DNA of 64,000 nt from Tubulanus polymorphus (GCF_964204645.1 NC_134029.1:2179001-2243000), one strand, 5' to 3'. Positions 21,950 through 33,753 are shown, counted from the first letter of the stretch. Notes: generated by a model from the sequence alone, not told the origin. Numbers and translations are program-made.

Positions 21950-24900
21950 ATGATGGCTGCTTCATTGTATGATAATATATCTGAACAAGATGCACAGAAT
22001 TATACAGGTTTATTTCCTAATTATCGAACATGCGAATGCAGGCCACAAATATTTTTAGCAAACTTCATTTGATTTATTTCTTGATATATTTACAGAGTTT
22101 TTTGTGAATTTTCTATTGGAAAACCATCGCGAGGAACTGGAACTGATTCTAGCTGAAGAAGATGATTTAGATCATTATTCTATTGTTATAAAGTAAGATT
22201 ATCAATTTGACATAGACAGCGTCTTCTGCTGCAGATTGTAAAAGCTATTATTTCTGATATCTATTTTTTTCGATACAATAATCTGATACTTTTTGTGCAG
22301 ATCTTTTCATGTGGATCTTTTCAATGTTCTTTCCTTTCAGTGGATTAAGTGTTTTTGAAAAGGATTCAAGTATTTTTCACTTGTTGGTGTTTCAACCTGG
22401 TCAGGTTTTACCTTTACTCGATCAAGCTCTTCGTCGTGGCCAGTCAAAACTACTCCAACTCCAACCTAACAATAATAACATGGTGAATATCGTTTATTCA
22501 TAGTTTATAATATAAAAGTTTATACAATGTCTCTGTCTGGTGTTGTTATTATAAATTTCCCACAATGAGAAAGAAAATCAAAATCTGAAATGTTTCCTTG
22601 AGCTAAATATTTAAAACAATTGAAATTGATTGATTTGACATTTTGACCATGCTAATAGTCTGTCCAGGAAAACTCGGGATCCATTTCAGTCCTGAATTAG
22701 ATATTAGCCTTTGTGAAGGAAACATTTTGGACTCGTTTTTCTTGTTGGAGCTGATTTCATGTTTGTGTTTATTTCAATTCGATATTTTTCAGCTTTTGAA
22801 GTCAAATGTACATTGTCGTGTCACTGGGTTACCACTTGTTCCAGAATTGACAAGAGAAACTTTACCAAAAACTGCAGATCTCGGGCGCCTTTTACTCATC
22901 ACAGGTGAGGGAGTAACAGTTCATAATTCATTTATTTGATATTCTGATCTGAGTTGAAAAATATCTTTTTATTGAATACTAGGAACTGTCATCAGGGCGG
23001 GACCAGTTAAAATGCTCGAGAATGAAAAAGAATTTGTGTGTAAAAAATGTAAACATATTTTTACAGTCATGGTATGTAGGCGTCAATTTGACACTTCAAG
23101 CAAATATCTTACTAGCTTTTGACATGCATCTGATGTTGTTGGTATCATTTCAGGCATCATTTGAACAGCATTTTACATTTCCTAAACCAACAAAGTGTCC
23201 AAATACAGAGGGAGAATGCCCATCAACAAATTTTTCTCATCTCAGTGATAAAGGTACAGTTTACAAGCTGTAATAAGTGCAGCTAATTTGTCATATTCAA
23301 ATCTGAATTTAAAAAAAACATGAAATGATGAATAATTTTCTTCAGGTCAACCATCAAAGTGTCAAAACTATCAAGAGATAAAAATTCAGGAACAAGTGCA
23401 GAATCTATCAGTGGGAACGATACCTAGATCAATGTGGGTGGCTCTAGAAGATGATCTTGTCGATTCATGTCAACCTGGAGATGATGTGATGATTTGGTGA
23501 GTTGTTCTTGAGCTGTGAATGTTAATTCAAGCGAAATAAGTTATAGAAATTCGATCAGATTTTCTGTAATGTTGTGTATTTTGTAGCGGTATTGTATGTT
23601 CGAGATGGAAGACACTTTCACCTGAGAATGTCTGCGATATTGAGATTGTAGCCAGAGCTAACAATGTTGAAGTTATGAATAAGGATGGATTAAACAGTGT
23701 TTTAACACAAGAATTGGTCCGTGTCTTCATATTACCATATCGTAATCTAATTCTATCAATTTGCATCATTATTTCAATCAATTTAATTCCAGAAAGATGA
23801 ATTTGCGCAGTATTGGAAAGATAACGCGTTCTGTCCACTCACCGCTAGAAATGTCATCCTCGCGAGTCTTTGTCCTCAAGTTTATGGATTATACGTAGTT
23901 AAACTAGCCGTGGCAATGGTTCTCGCCGGAGGAGTCAAAGTAGGTTTGAAAAATGAACTCCTTCTTTCGAGAATTTGATGAGTGTTTTGTGATATGATTT
24001 TTGTGATGTTTTCAGAGAGATTGTGAAGGTGGAACCAGAATTCGAGGAGAATCACATTTATTACTCGTCGGAGATCCAGGTACTGTACCCGCATGCTGGA
24101 AATAAAACTTTTCCTTTGGAAAATTGAATTAGATACTTTAACCTTGCAAAAGTCGTCATATTGTGACGATATATTGATGACTTATCCAAATGATGACCTA
24201 CACTTATTTAAATTTAATTTGAATACTGTCATGAAATTCAACAGGTACTGGAAAATCTCAGTTTCTTAAATACGCCACAAAAATAACGCCGAGATCTGTT
24301 CTGACTACTGGTATTGGTAGCACTAGTGCAGGTTTGACAGTAACCGCGGTGAAAGATTCCGGAGAATGGCAGTTAGAGGCGGGTGCATTAGTCTTAGCAG
24401 ACGGAGGGCTCTGTTGTATCGATGAATTCAACAGCATCAGAGAACATGATCGCTCTTCCATACATGAAGCAATGGAACAACAAACAATCAGTGTGGCTAA
24501 GGTTAGTCTCAGGTGAAATCTATATCAGTATCTTACTCCAAGAGATTCCTATGTAGAGTCAAAGCCTTATTTTCATATGTTTTTTTAGGCAGGTTTAGTT
24601 TGTAAATTGAATACACGTGCCACAATATTAGCAGCAACCAACCCTAAGGGACAGTATGACCCCACAGAGGTAATAATGACAATTCCCAATAAAAACACAT
24701 CATCCTAATGAGCAAATTTTATCTTTCTGGTCCCATGTGGTATTTAACAATGTTTCGCTGTTTGTGGACGAGGTATTAATTCATTTCAGTCGTTGAGTGT
24801 AAATATAGCTTTAGCTAGTCCTCTATTGAGCCGGTTTGATTTAGTGCTCGTATTACTCGATACTCAGAACGATGAATGGGATGAAATTGTATCTTCTTAT

Positions 24901-26760
24901 ATCCTCGAGGGTAAAAGACCGGCTGGTACGTCTGCATAATAAGTGAATCATGAACATATATTGTTAGATCTTTTGTAAATTTCCCTTATCTTTTTTGTAT
25001 CTGATCTTGTTTAGACGGTGTGGCTGCTAAAGACTTATGGAGTATGGATAAAATGAAGGCCTATTTTTGTTATATCAAGACCGTGATGCCTGCTATGACT
25101 GATGATGCAGCCAGGTAAAGAAAATGATCAGTAATTCGTCTGTTGTTGTTTTGAATAGTTGTTAAACTTTGATTTTTAATGTTATTCCAGAGTTTTACAG
25201 AACTACTATCGAGCTCAGCGCGGTGCTGATTATAGAAATGCTGCTAGAACAACAATGAGACTTCTGGAGAGTATGATCCGTTTATCACAGGGTAAGAGTT
25301 GGTCGAAACGGTTTCGTAAAGTTTGACATGGTTCCTTTGGGTTTTAGCTTTTGTCTGCTATTGTATTGTAGCTCATGCCAGATTAGTTTGTCACTCGGAG
25401 GTTACAGTTTTAGACGCAATTACTGCTGTGTTACTGATGGAATCTTCCATGCAGGTAAGAATTTCTATCAGTGTGAATTTGTATCAATTTTTTTCACATG
25501 GAAACTCATGATTTTACAGCGAAGATAAACCTTTCTGTTAATAAAGGGAACTGCTTTGCTCGGGGGAGTCAATGCTTTACATACATCATTTCCAGAAGAT
25601 GCAGAGGCTGAATATATTAAACAGGGTAGGTTTACCAAAAAAAACGGTTCAAAATCTCTGTTCAAATTTACTTACAAACGTGGGGTGTACACTATCTTTT
25701 GTTCTCATTTGCAGCTGAAATTATCTTGATGCGTCTTGAGCTGCATGATATTTGGGAGCAAGAATCGCGTCGGTTAGCCGAGGAATCGAAAAGAAAGCCA
25801 AAGAGTGGTGATCGCCCTGATAATCCAGTCGATGTGCCGGCACCAAATAAAGAAGACATCAGACACTCGCAAACTGTGAATGATATAAGCGATGATGAAT
25901 CTTCTACTCTAGGTTCAGTAATGTCACCTGAAAACACTGATTCTAGTGCTAACGATTTAGAAATTCAATCCGTGTCTACTTTATTAAATCAGAGATCTGA
26001 CCTCAGTTTACTGAATGAAACTTCTATTTTATCACCTGAAACAAAGGAGAATATTGTCGATAATTTCGTAAACCGTAGAAATAAGAATTCAACCGTTGGA
26101 TATGTAACTGAGAGTAGACCTTCTCTTCCTTCTACGAACTCAGTATTGTCGAATATAGTGTCGTCTAAACAGACCGACTCATCTACAGAGTCAGAAGAAA
26201 AGAATTTCAATTCTGACTCGATGTTTCATGGAGGCTGGGGTGATTGTACTCCATCACAGAGACCGATCAAAGTTAACGAGGACAAGATGAATAAGCTATT
26301 GGAAATATTGCGAACTAAGAACTCGAATGCAAAACTGTCGAGTACTCCGAAACCGAAAACTAATTCCGAGTCATTGCCTGCTGGAATTCATATATCTCCG
26401 CAACCTCCGTCTAAACTCCAGTCAGAAGATCGATTACCTTTTGGTATTTATTCAACAACGGTTAAAAGATCGGATTCCGGTTCGTCCGTCTCGAAATCTA
26501 CTCTGAATAAACTGAGTAAATTTTCGTTCGTCGAAAATTCGAAATCGTCTGAAAAAACACAAAACACAGAAAAAACAACGTCACATACGAAAGAAAGCGT
26601 GAACGAAAAACGAGATTTATTATCACAACAAAATGAAAAATATCGAGCGAAGAATAAGAAAAATAGCGGCTTAGATTTTACAACCAGTGATGATGACTTC
26701 TTAGATTTTGAACTTGATTTTGATTTCCTTTTGCCGGATACAAAAAAACCTAAGTTGTGA
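21950..26760 (+). CDS. MCM9: MCM9 DNA helicase, 18 exons, 990 aa
   Basis: AAA+ helicase that works with MCM8 in homologous recombination and interstrand crosslink repair. Exons: 21950-22007, 22096-22192, 22341-22482, 22793-22904, 22983-23071, 23154-23253, 23346-23496, 23587-23716, 23793-23939, 24016-24079, 24245-24501, 24589-24669, 24790-24925, 25015-25114, 25191-25291, 25372-25454, 25547-25625, 25715-26760. All are phase-consistent. The zinc-binding cysteines are present (CKKCKH near 155; paired Cys near 181/187). Walker A GDPGTGKS is near 360, Walker B CIDEFN near 420, and the arginine-finger motif SPLLSRFD near 488. Long conserved stretches mark MCM9 rather than MCM8 or MCM2-7. The single 1046-base last exon encodes a Ser-rich unstructured tail of about 350 residues. 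That tail ends in an acidic Asp/Phe run and a basic KKPKL that may be a nuclear signal. The exon 8 donor (GTCCGT) is weak but keeps frame. Confidence 0.96.
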
Positions 26761-27038
26761 TCAAATGTGCATAAACGAGTTGATTTCACAATTGTATATC
26801 TTTCAAATATCGATATCGCTTTTTATCCACAGTTAATGAGAAATCCTTATTAGAAATCAGTGTTTAATCTTACGGTTGGAAAAAACAAAGAGTGAAACAA
26901 ATTTGAAATCATTTTCTTGTATTGCTTTAAATATGATATCATTTTCAAGTGATTGTTTGAAACTTCTATATTATCTTTGTGTATGAGTCCATTGGTCGTC
27001 AGGAACATCCCCAGTTTTACTGATGCTTTTTGTATTAA
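26761..27038. other. Convergent 3' spacer between MCM9 and the Ly6 gene
   Basis: This spacer lies between two tail-to-tail genes. No coding signal was seen, and it probably holds both 3' UTRs. Confidence 0.5.
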
Positions 27039-27999
27039 TCACATACAGTACATGCTCAACATAATGAGAAGTGAACTGATTGAAATCAGTTTGACTGGTG
27101 ACGTTATGATCTTATTTGCTGTGTTACATTGATCACCAACACAACAAGATACATAAGAATGAGCAGCTGTCAATTTCTGCGGACATTTGATCTCATCGAC
27201 TCCCTTCTCTCCGCACATACGAGCTGTGTATTCAAAATCTGTCAATTTATATGACATTTTCTGAAAAAGCAAACAATTCATTTCAAATAATTCATTGTAT
27301 AGCGTTATAGAGCTGGTTATTGTACATATTGTATTAACTTAATTATTGTTTGTGGGGACGCGCAACAAAAGACTTCTCTTTACTTGATACTGGTCGCTCA
27401 ATTTATTGAATTTTGCTAAAATCTATTTCGAAAATGCAATGATTTCTTTGATTCTCAGAGCTCAGTATTCACTGAATTCCCACTGCTACAGAGGAAGGCA
27501 GAATTTACTTAAGAGTTTTTGATTTTTGAAGTTTCAAGAATCTTTAATATTTGACTTACAGCACAGGCCTTCGTTCCAGAGCAGACTTTGGTCGGTACTT
27601 TTCGAAAATCCCCACCATCTTTACATTTATTTGTACTGTTAATAACGATTTTATCAATCCGTCCAGCTAAAATATCTTTCAGTTCTCGAGCGTTCATTGC
27701 TGGCAAAATTCCTTCTTCACCTTCTTTCAATGTACTGTCATAGATACACGTGTAACAACGTACTGCCAGACCTGTTTAAGTATACACATTATTTACAATT
27801 AATTCACTTTGATTAACCATTTGATAATTTACTCTAAAACATTTAACTTTTTGGCAGAAAAATTAGCGCTTTAATTACTTTTCGAATTACGCTTTTGTAA
27901 GGCTTGTTTGATAGTCCGTCAATTTAGAAAATTAATTCAATAATTACCTTTGTTGAAAAATGATGCAAAAATTGCCAAAATTATCCAATGTTTCGTCAT
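27039..27999 (-). CDS. Ly6/uPAR (three-finger) GPI-type surface protein, 3 exons, 161 aa
   Basis: A small secreted or GPI-anchored protein of the Ly6/CD59 fold; its ligand is unknown. Exons: 27999-27948, 27771-27560, 27260-27039, phases consistent. Exon 1 encodes a hydrophobic signal peptide (WIILAIFASFF). The mature part begins VRCYTC, typical of the family, and has ten cysteines ending in the hallmark CCVGDQCN. The spacing between the second and third cysteines is long. The final 20 or so residues (KLISISSLLIMLSMYCM) are hydrophobic with no charged tail, as expected for a GPI-attachment signal. The gene is head-to-head with LRRC51, with start codons about 670 bp apart. The family is fast-evolving, so no orthologue is named. 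Confidence 0.88.
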
Positions 28000-28671
28000 T
28001 TTGAGCAATAACACTGGATATTGTTTGAATTTCGAAAATTTGCTTTCAACCAAAGTGCAACTTTGTATTCATTGTGCATGATTTTTGATCAATATGAATT
28101 TTCTAACCACAACCAATTAGGAAAGTTGAAAAATAATTGGTGCATGTAAAGGAAATCAATTCCAACAGGTGGTATTCAAACAAATTACTAATCACAATGT
28201 TTACAGAGAACGATGATATTGATAGATATATTTGATAAATAGTAAGGAACATTTATTTTTCATAAAAATCAACCATATAAATGTAATGGATATTTTTAAT
28301 ATTTTCTCATTTCTTTTCACTTAGAGGAAATTGCAAAAAAGAACGGTGCGCGTGGGATTCGAACCCGTCATTACTGGCGATTGTTTACGTCTCTATAGGA
28401 ACTGAACCCGGAAGTAATGTAACTGAAGAAAATTATTGGAGTCAAAAATGAAATACGTTAATTTGTTGCTTCAGGGGACGCATTAACTTTTTGATTAGTT
28501 GACATATGATAGAGAAAGGTTTGAATATATCTCTTTATGTGAATAGTTGCTTTGTGTTGCGATTTAATCGTGTTTAAGTAATGCATTCTTTTAGAACAAG
28601 TAAAATTCAAATAGATTTTATTATTAATATTATTGCACTTCAGGTTGATTCAAAAGTAATAATAGACGATA
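28000..28671. promoter_or_regulatory. Divergent interval between the Ly6 gene and LRRC51
   Basis: Head-to-head intergenic region. GTGGGATTCGAACCC near 28350 is a reverse-oriented RNA polymerase III B-box sequence, probably from a tRNA-derived SINE fragment. An ETS-like CCCGGAAGT lies near 28408. A splice acceptor (CTTCAG, exon from about 28644) just before the LRRC51 ATG indicates an upstream noncoding LRRC51 exon. Confidence 0.4.
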
Positions 28672-30004
28672 ATGTCGATGATTAAAGCGAAACCGACTCC
28701 TCGAACACCAGCAGTTGATTGCACAAATGAAATAATTCCCCCGTTGGACTTTTCATTTTGCCGTCTTACTGCAGTAGAGGGTAAGTTTGATCTGCCACAG
28801 ATAGTACTGTAGTGTAGTGTAGAGTAGTAGTACTGAGTGAGAATAATTATAAATCTATAGGCCTATTGGCAAAATATTCATCTTCATAAATGTTAATTTA
28901 AAACTGACAGTAAACTGGGCCCGGTTTTATATACGGGTATTACCTTTAGCCCGGGGGCTAACTCAAATTGATAATGAATTGAGTTGTTGATTATGTTGTT
29001 TATAGATGCGTTGGAAGAAGAGCCGCGTATTGTTTCACCAATCAGAGAAAAACCACGGAAATTAGAAGAAGAATTACTGAATGAATCCAGCGAGGAGGAT
29101 AGGAGGAAATCGAAAAGTCGATGTTTACGGCTTCATAATAACGCTATAGCTGATTTATCTACACTGATTAGTTCAGCGGATAAACTGTTTGAACATCCGA
29201 AAGAGATCGGCTGGCTTGATCTGTCCTTTAATGAATTAACATCAATTGATGATGTAAGTAGTCTTACAGTTCAGTCTGATGAACGGTAGATTTGTTCAAG
29301 ATTCAGATGTTATCCTCATTGAAAACATCAAGTGACCAAAAGTCATTAAATCAAAACATTCATTATACCCCGGTATTCACTTTTTAATATCTTGCGTCTA
29401 TAACTGCAATCAATTAAAGACAAGTCGCAGTTTAGATTAGTGTATATAAAAGACCCACTATATTGGAGATTTAACTACAAAAATTCTGTTACAAAGACAT
29501 TTAAGATAAAAAGTTTCTACCCATCTTCACAGATTTATTCAACATACTTGAATATTGTGGGTCATTCAGACCTTAGGGTTACTCAAGTTATATTGCTGTT
29601 TTTTGTAACGGTTTTTGATTTATCGTAGGCAATACTCGATTTTGAAAATTTGAGAATACTCTACCTTCACGGAAACGCAATAGCAAACATTGACGACGTT
29701 AAGAAATTAGCGAATCTACCGCATCTACGAAAACTCTGTCTCCATGGCAACCAGATTGAGAGCATCAAGGTGAAGATGAGAAAAAGCAAAACCAGAAATA
29801 GATAATGAATTTAGATATGTTAGTCATGAAGGTTCTTTATGTTTTTTTGTTTTTTAGGGATACAGACAATTCGTATTGGCTCACATCCCACAGCTGCTTG
29901 AATTTGACTTCAGTAATGTTACTAAGACTGATCGAGCTTCTGCTTCTGCCTGGGCTCGAATAATGAGCACGAAAAAGAAAGGGAAAAAATCTCGCGAGGA
30001 TTGA
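28672..30004 (+). CDS. LRRC51: Leucine-rich repeat-containing protein 51, 4 exons, 214 aa
   Basis: Exons: 28672-28780, 29006-29253, 29629-29769, 29858-30004, all in phase. The protein has a short N-terminal segment (IPPLDFSF), then leucine-rich repeats: LRLHNNAIADLSTL, IGWLDLSFNELTSIDD, LRILYLHGNAIANIDDVKKL and LRKLCLHGNQIESI. A conserved cap follows (GYRQFVL, FDFSNVTKTDR), and a Lys-rich tail. This matches human LRRC51 (the LRRC part of the LRTOMT locus) across the whole length. It is a cytosolic protein of poorly known role, conserved mainly in ciliated animals (recall, not visible here). A poly(A) signal AATAAA is at 30472. Confidence is high from the cap motif and the near-identical length. 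Confidence 0.93.
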
Positions 30005-30979
30005 GAAAAACTTCATGGAACAAACTGTCAATGATTATATAAACTATCAATGATCTAGAATGACTTTTAGATATTGTATTCATCATGTGTAAAAGTTAGA
30101 TATCTATTGGTATTGGTTACGTATGCTGAATTATTCATACATTCAAATATGTGGGACATTTTTACTGAGCTGAATATGTGTAATATTCAAACTGAAAAAT
30201 CACAAACTGCAACATATACTAATCGTCATTTACTGTATTTTCTGCTGTGTACTGCTGATTACCATAGTATCCAATCACTTCCTTCAAAATATGGTTTATT
30301 TTTTCAGTGCCAATTAAGCTATTAACATTCTATTCTACAATGAGATTATGGGTTTCATTTTATTGTTATGATAAAATTTTTTTCATAATTTGTTGATATT
30401 CAGTACATTCTCTTAATCCGTCCAATGTTTGAATTGTTTTCTTTATAATTTTTTGTAATGTTTAAATGTAAAATAAAATGGATGAATGTGTGCAAATATG
30501 TGGCTTTTTTGGATAATTTTCGCTTCTGTCCTTGGGTGAATCTCCCATACTCAGTCAGTCAATAGTTCGTGTGATGGATGTTGAATAAAACCCATGCGCA
30601 ATTGAAGAAAAGTCTATGATGTTTCGACGTAAGTCTATAAAGTTTATTCGAATCGTCTAAATCCTTACAATTTTTTTATCTGCCATTGTGGATTTTATTG
30701 AAAAAAACTAATTCGTGTGGGATTCGAACCTGGATCATCCAGGGACTTGGGAACGCCAGCCACAATACCAATCGGCAGGTTCGAATCCCGGCCGATGTCT
30801 GTGACATACCTCGGTAAGCGAGTATCACTTGGAAGGTGCGCCCTCTACTCTGACACTTTGGCGTCCTGTGATTGGCCAATAACCCGGAAGTATTGTTTGT
30901 ACTGTTTGCGGTGGCTGAAATTGTTTATAAATTTCTCTTTTTTTTGTCATAAATATTTTATACGTCATTAATTTTCACA
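30005..30979. other. Spacer between LRRC51 and KRTCAP2 with a tRNA-like repeat
   Basis: Includes the LRRC51 3' UTR and poly(A) signal (30472), a tRNA-like repeat at about 30712-30800, and the KRTCAP2 promoter with an ETS-like CCCGGAAGT near 30888. The CCAAT-box core ATTGGCCAAT sits immediately upstream of that ETS site. No coding signal was seen. Confidence 0.5.
30712..30800 (-). repeat. tRNA-derived SINE-like fragment
   Basis: The minus strand reads a plausible A-box region (GGTATTGTGGCTGG) followed about 30 nt later by a perfect B box (GGTTCGAATCCC), the spacing of an RNA polymerase III internal promoter. A second, oppositely oriented B-box copy sits at about 30778-30790 on the plus strand. 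The cloverleaf stems do not close, so it is not a functional tRNA gene. A related B-box stretch with the same orientation and flank (CGYGTGGGATTCGAACC) occurs at 28350. Confidence 0.45.
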
Positions 30980-31918
30980 ATGGGTAAGTTTTTAGTATTA
31001 AATTATTATTATTTGACAAGTTCACATGCATTTATTCCACGAATTGCGCTCATATTTTTTTGCAAATGAACCGATTTGTGAGTTACATGACAGTCAAAAT
31101 CAATTCAAATCAATATATTCACTATTTTTTAGGTGGTTCGACGACAACATCGTTTCTCTTATCAGCGACAATCAGCATCTTACTGTTCGCTGGGATGCAG
31201 ATGTACAGACAACAACTAGCATCGAAACAATACCTGACGATCTTGGGCGGCTTTCTCGGTTCAAATCTTTTCATCTTCCTATTAACTGTATCCTTTGAAT
31301 AATTGCGCAGTTTGTCAGTTAACGTTTAGCTTCAGAGTTTAGAGTTAAATTTGTACATTTCCAATGTTTTACTCTACAGAATCCAGTTACACAGTTGTAA
31401 GTAGAGTTCATTTTCAATTAGTTAACTTAAAACTCAAATTCATTCATGAATGTGGAACTGGGTGCTGCCTCATCTAATTATATCGACATTTCCTTGATGG
31501 TGTTAATCTCAGGCTGTAAATAATCTCGAGAATGCAATGTTTGGTGAAGGATTTCAAGCTAAACTTTTACCTGAAGGTAATAATTATTATTCAAATAATG
31601 TAAAAACCTCCTGTCCTTAATTTAGATGATGCACGTTTGATTTTCCATTTCAGTGATTGGTTGTTTGATGATGGCTTTATTCGCCTCCAGTTTAATCCAC
31701 AGAGTTTGCGTCACTACTTGGTATGTGTCATCTTCTCCGCTGAAATCTACTTCATGATTTATGCGAATCTCAAAAGGAAATGTTGTCGTTATTTTTTTTT
31801 CAGTCTGATATTTTCTTTAGTCGCCTTATACTACATCAACAGGATATCGCAGAATATCTACGCTGCACCAGTTACTTATAAACCAGTCGCGAAGTCCGGC
31901 CGTAAAAAGAGAAATTAG
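30980..31918 (+). CDS. KRTCAP2: KRTCAP2, oligosaccharyltransferase accessory subunit, 5 exons, 134 aa
   Basis: Small ER membrane protein associated with the STT3A oligosaccharyltransferase complex in N-glycosylation. Exons: 30980-30983, 31133-31287, 31513-31576, 31654-31720, 31804-31918. The first coding exon is only four bases, ATG plus one base. The protein aligns end to end with human KRTCAP2: [76 protein letters not shown] and a basic KKRN terminus. Three hydrophobic segments are visible. The second intron (31288-31512) has a U12-type donor and branch site. The gene converges on the dehydrogenase at 32287-33364. AATAAA is at about 32158. Confidence 0.96.
31288..31512 (+). other. Probable U12-type (minor spliceosome) intron in KRTCAP2
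   Basis: The intron begins GTATCCTTT, the full U12 donor consensus. It contains TTCCTTGAT at 31490-31498, matching the U12 branch consensus TTCCTTRAY, with the branch A 15 nt before the end of the AG. Both hallmarks are at the expected distance and the splice restores the conserved reading frame. Confidence 0.88.
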
Positions 31919-32286
31919 AAATGCAAACTAATGATCTTTTCTAGAAAAAAACTTTATTTGTTATTGGATGCAGTCTTTAGATTTAGACCAGCCATAATGT
32001 GAACACCTTCTTATAAAATGGGATCTTTATATTACATGTTTTGATGCTTGGTCACATTTTCTACTTAAAATTATTAACATAAGAGGATGTTCATGACGAA
32101 CGTACGTTAAATATTTCTCCTGCAATCATATCAAAGACTGTATCTTATGCATTTAAAAATAAAAAAACTATTTATTACTCTATATGCGAACTTTTATTGT
32201 TTTTCCATTTTGGGGATTTGAGATCAGCAATGGATAGCGATTTTAATACAAAATTTTATTTTCACTCCATGATGTATTTATTAGTC
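31919..32286. terminator. Overlapping 3' ends of KRTCAP2 and the dehydrogenase
   Basis: The tail-to-tail spacer of 368 bp contains AATAAA on the plus strand near 32158 and, for the minus strand, TTTATT at 32171-32176, with another AT-rich candidate near 32255. The two transcripts probably end within about 100 bp of each other. No coding signal was seen. Confidence 0.5.
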
Positions 32287-33364
32287 CTAAAACGGCATTT
32301 CGTTGCCATCATTGTCGAGCATGTGTCCAGCTTTAGCCATGGTTAGATTCTGAATTACGTCCATTGATTTTGTGACACTTTCTTCAATAGATAACTGAGC
32401 CTTTGGTCCACCCATATCGGTTTTCACCCAGCCAGGATGCAGAGCTACCGTTAAAATACCATACGATTTCAATTCACTAGCTAGAGTCTTCGTTACCATA
32501 TTTCCTCCAGCCTACAATGGGTTAAAATAACAATATACCACGTATATAATCAATTATTTCTTCTTACGATGGACGGTGGTGAAGTTACCTTAGAAACTCT
32601 GTAGGAATAAAAACCACCGTTCGATTTAGCAATCGATCCTAGAATACCGGTTACATTCAAAATGACCGACCCAAACGGTGTTTTGTTCGCTTTCTTTTCC
32701 TGGACGGCATGTTTTTTCAATACAGGCAAAAACGACTGAAAGAAGTAATTGACAAAATGAGATTGTGTTTTATGTGTCAAGTTTGAAAAACTGACAATCA
32801 ATTAGATGAAAATTCTCACCTTTGACATGAATAGTGGTCCACACGTGTTAGTTTTGTAAGATTCAATCATTGATTCCATAGTAACCTGTCTCAATGCGGT
32901 AACTATGTTAATTCCAGCGTTATTGACTAATAAACCTAATCCTTTATCACCGAGAATATTACTAGCTTCAACTGCACATTCTTCTATACTCTCCATTCGT
33001 GATACATCTGAATAAAAACAAAAGTAAATCTCATAATTCAAATCCATTCAAAGTAAGACGATATTATAGTCAAAAATTTACCTAGTTTTAGAACCTTAAC
33101 GTTTGCATTTTGTTCGGCGACATGATTTAATTCCTGCAAAAAATGAAACATGGAATCGTGGCTGATAGAATGATCGAACTGCACGTATATAATTTGATAG
33201 TACAAATGCAAACATAGCGAACTAACCGTGGCTTCTGCTGGATTTCTGCAAGTTGCCAGAATAATTTCGGGAGCCGCCGGTTTCAACCCCGCGAACTGTT
33301 TGATAAATTCCAATCCCAGCCCTCGATTGGCACCGGTAACAAGAACTGTTTTTGCTCGAATCAT
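32287..33364 (-). CDS. C-factor/sniffer-like short-chain dehydrogenase/reductase, 5 exons, 249 aa
   Basis: NAD(P)-dependent carbonyl reductase-type enzyme of the classical SDR fold. Exons: 33364-33227, 33133-33082, 33007-32820, 32735-32589, 32511-32287, phases consistent. Visible features are the TGANRGLG nucleotide-binding loop (residues about 10-17), NNAG near 95, the active-site YRVSK (Tyr/Lys) near 172, and HPGWVKTDMGG after it. The segment SVILNVTGILGS aligns with the NxSS...G segment of sniffer and carbonyl reductases, but the usual catalytic Ser is Gly (preceded by Thr). The closest families are the bacterial and animal C-factor proteins and Drosophila sniffer. The substrate cannot be inferred. 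The start ATG gives the standard short lead into the Rossmann motif. Confidence 0.9.
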
Positions 33365-33753
33365 CTTCTCGGGTGTCCGTCGTCGTGCGCTATGCTATAA
33401 TACTGAAATGATTTTATATAAGCTCCCTACGCCGGGTTATCTAAAGTACACGTCCCCTTGTTAACCTCGCGGAGAGCGCCGGCACGCGGCATGAAGCCCG
33501 CGCGAATATTTGAAATGACATGGGCGAGTTTCAAGGAATTGAAGATAATGAATCAATTACGTACACCGAGTGTAAACATCCATCCTCGCTTGCCAGGGGT
33601 CCGGTATCACTCCCGAACTCGCGGAACAGCTTTAGCGTAGTGGGTTCGAATCCCTTGACAGGTGAAGATGGTAAACATCATGATCATCGCTTTTTAAATT
33701 CGATAAAACCACTGAAAAGCTTAATTAATCATGCTTCTATAAGTATTTCAAGA
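33365..33753. other. Spacer with dispersed repeat copy
   Basis: This interval between the dehydrogenase start and the end of the GPCR gene (both minus strand) is the promoter region of the dehydrogenase. It is relatively GC-rich at 33440-33520 and contains the repeat copy at 33580-33663. No other feature was seen. Confidence 0.45.
33580..33663 (+). repeat. Dispersed repeat family, internally deleted copy with A-box and B-box motifs
   Basis: Starts CATCCTCGCTTGCCAGGGGT, continues with GTATCACTCCCGAACTCGC, then jumps to GGAACAGCTTTAGCGTAGTG. The first and last parts both match the reverse complement of 41063-41367, where about 200 bp separate them. TAGCGTAGTGGG is a perfect RNA polymerase III A box (TRGCNNAGYNGG). 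In this copy it abuts a perfect B box GGTTCGAATCCC, suggesting a tRNA-derived SINE with a deletion. Confidence 0.6.

Noticed and set aside
30712-30800. tRNA gene
   Set aside because: The B box is perfect and an A-box-like stretch is spaced correctly, but the acceptor, T and anticodon stems do not close. A SINE fragment is more likely. The same holds for the B-box stretch at 28350.
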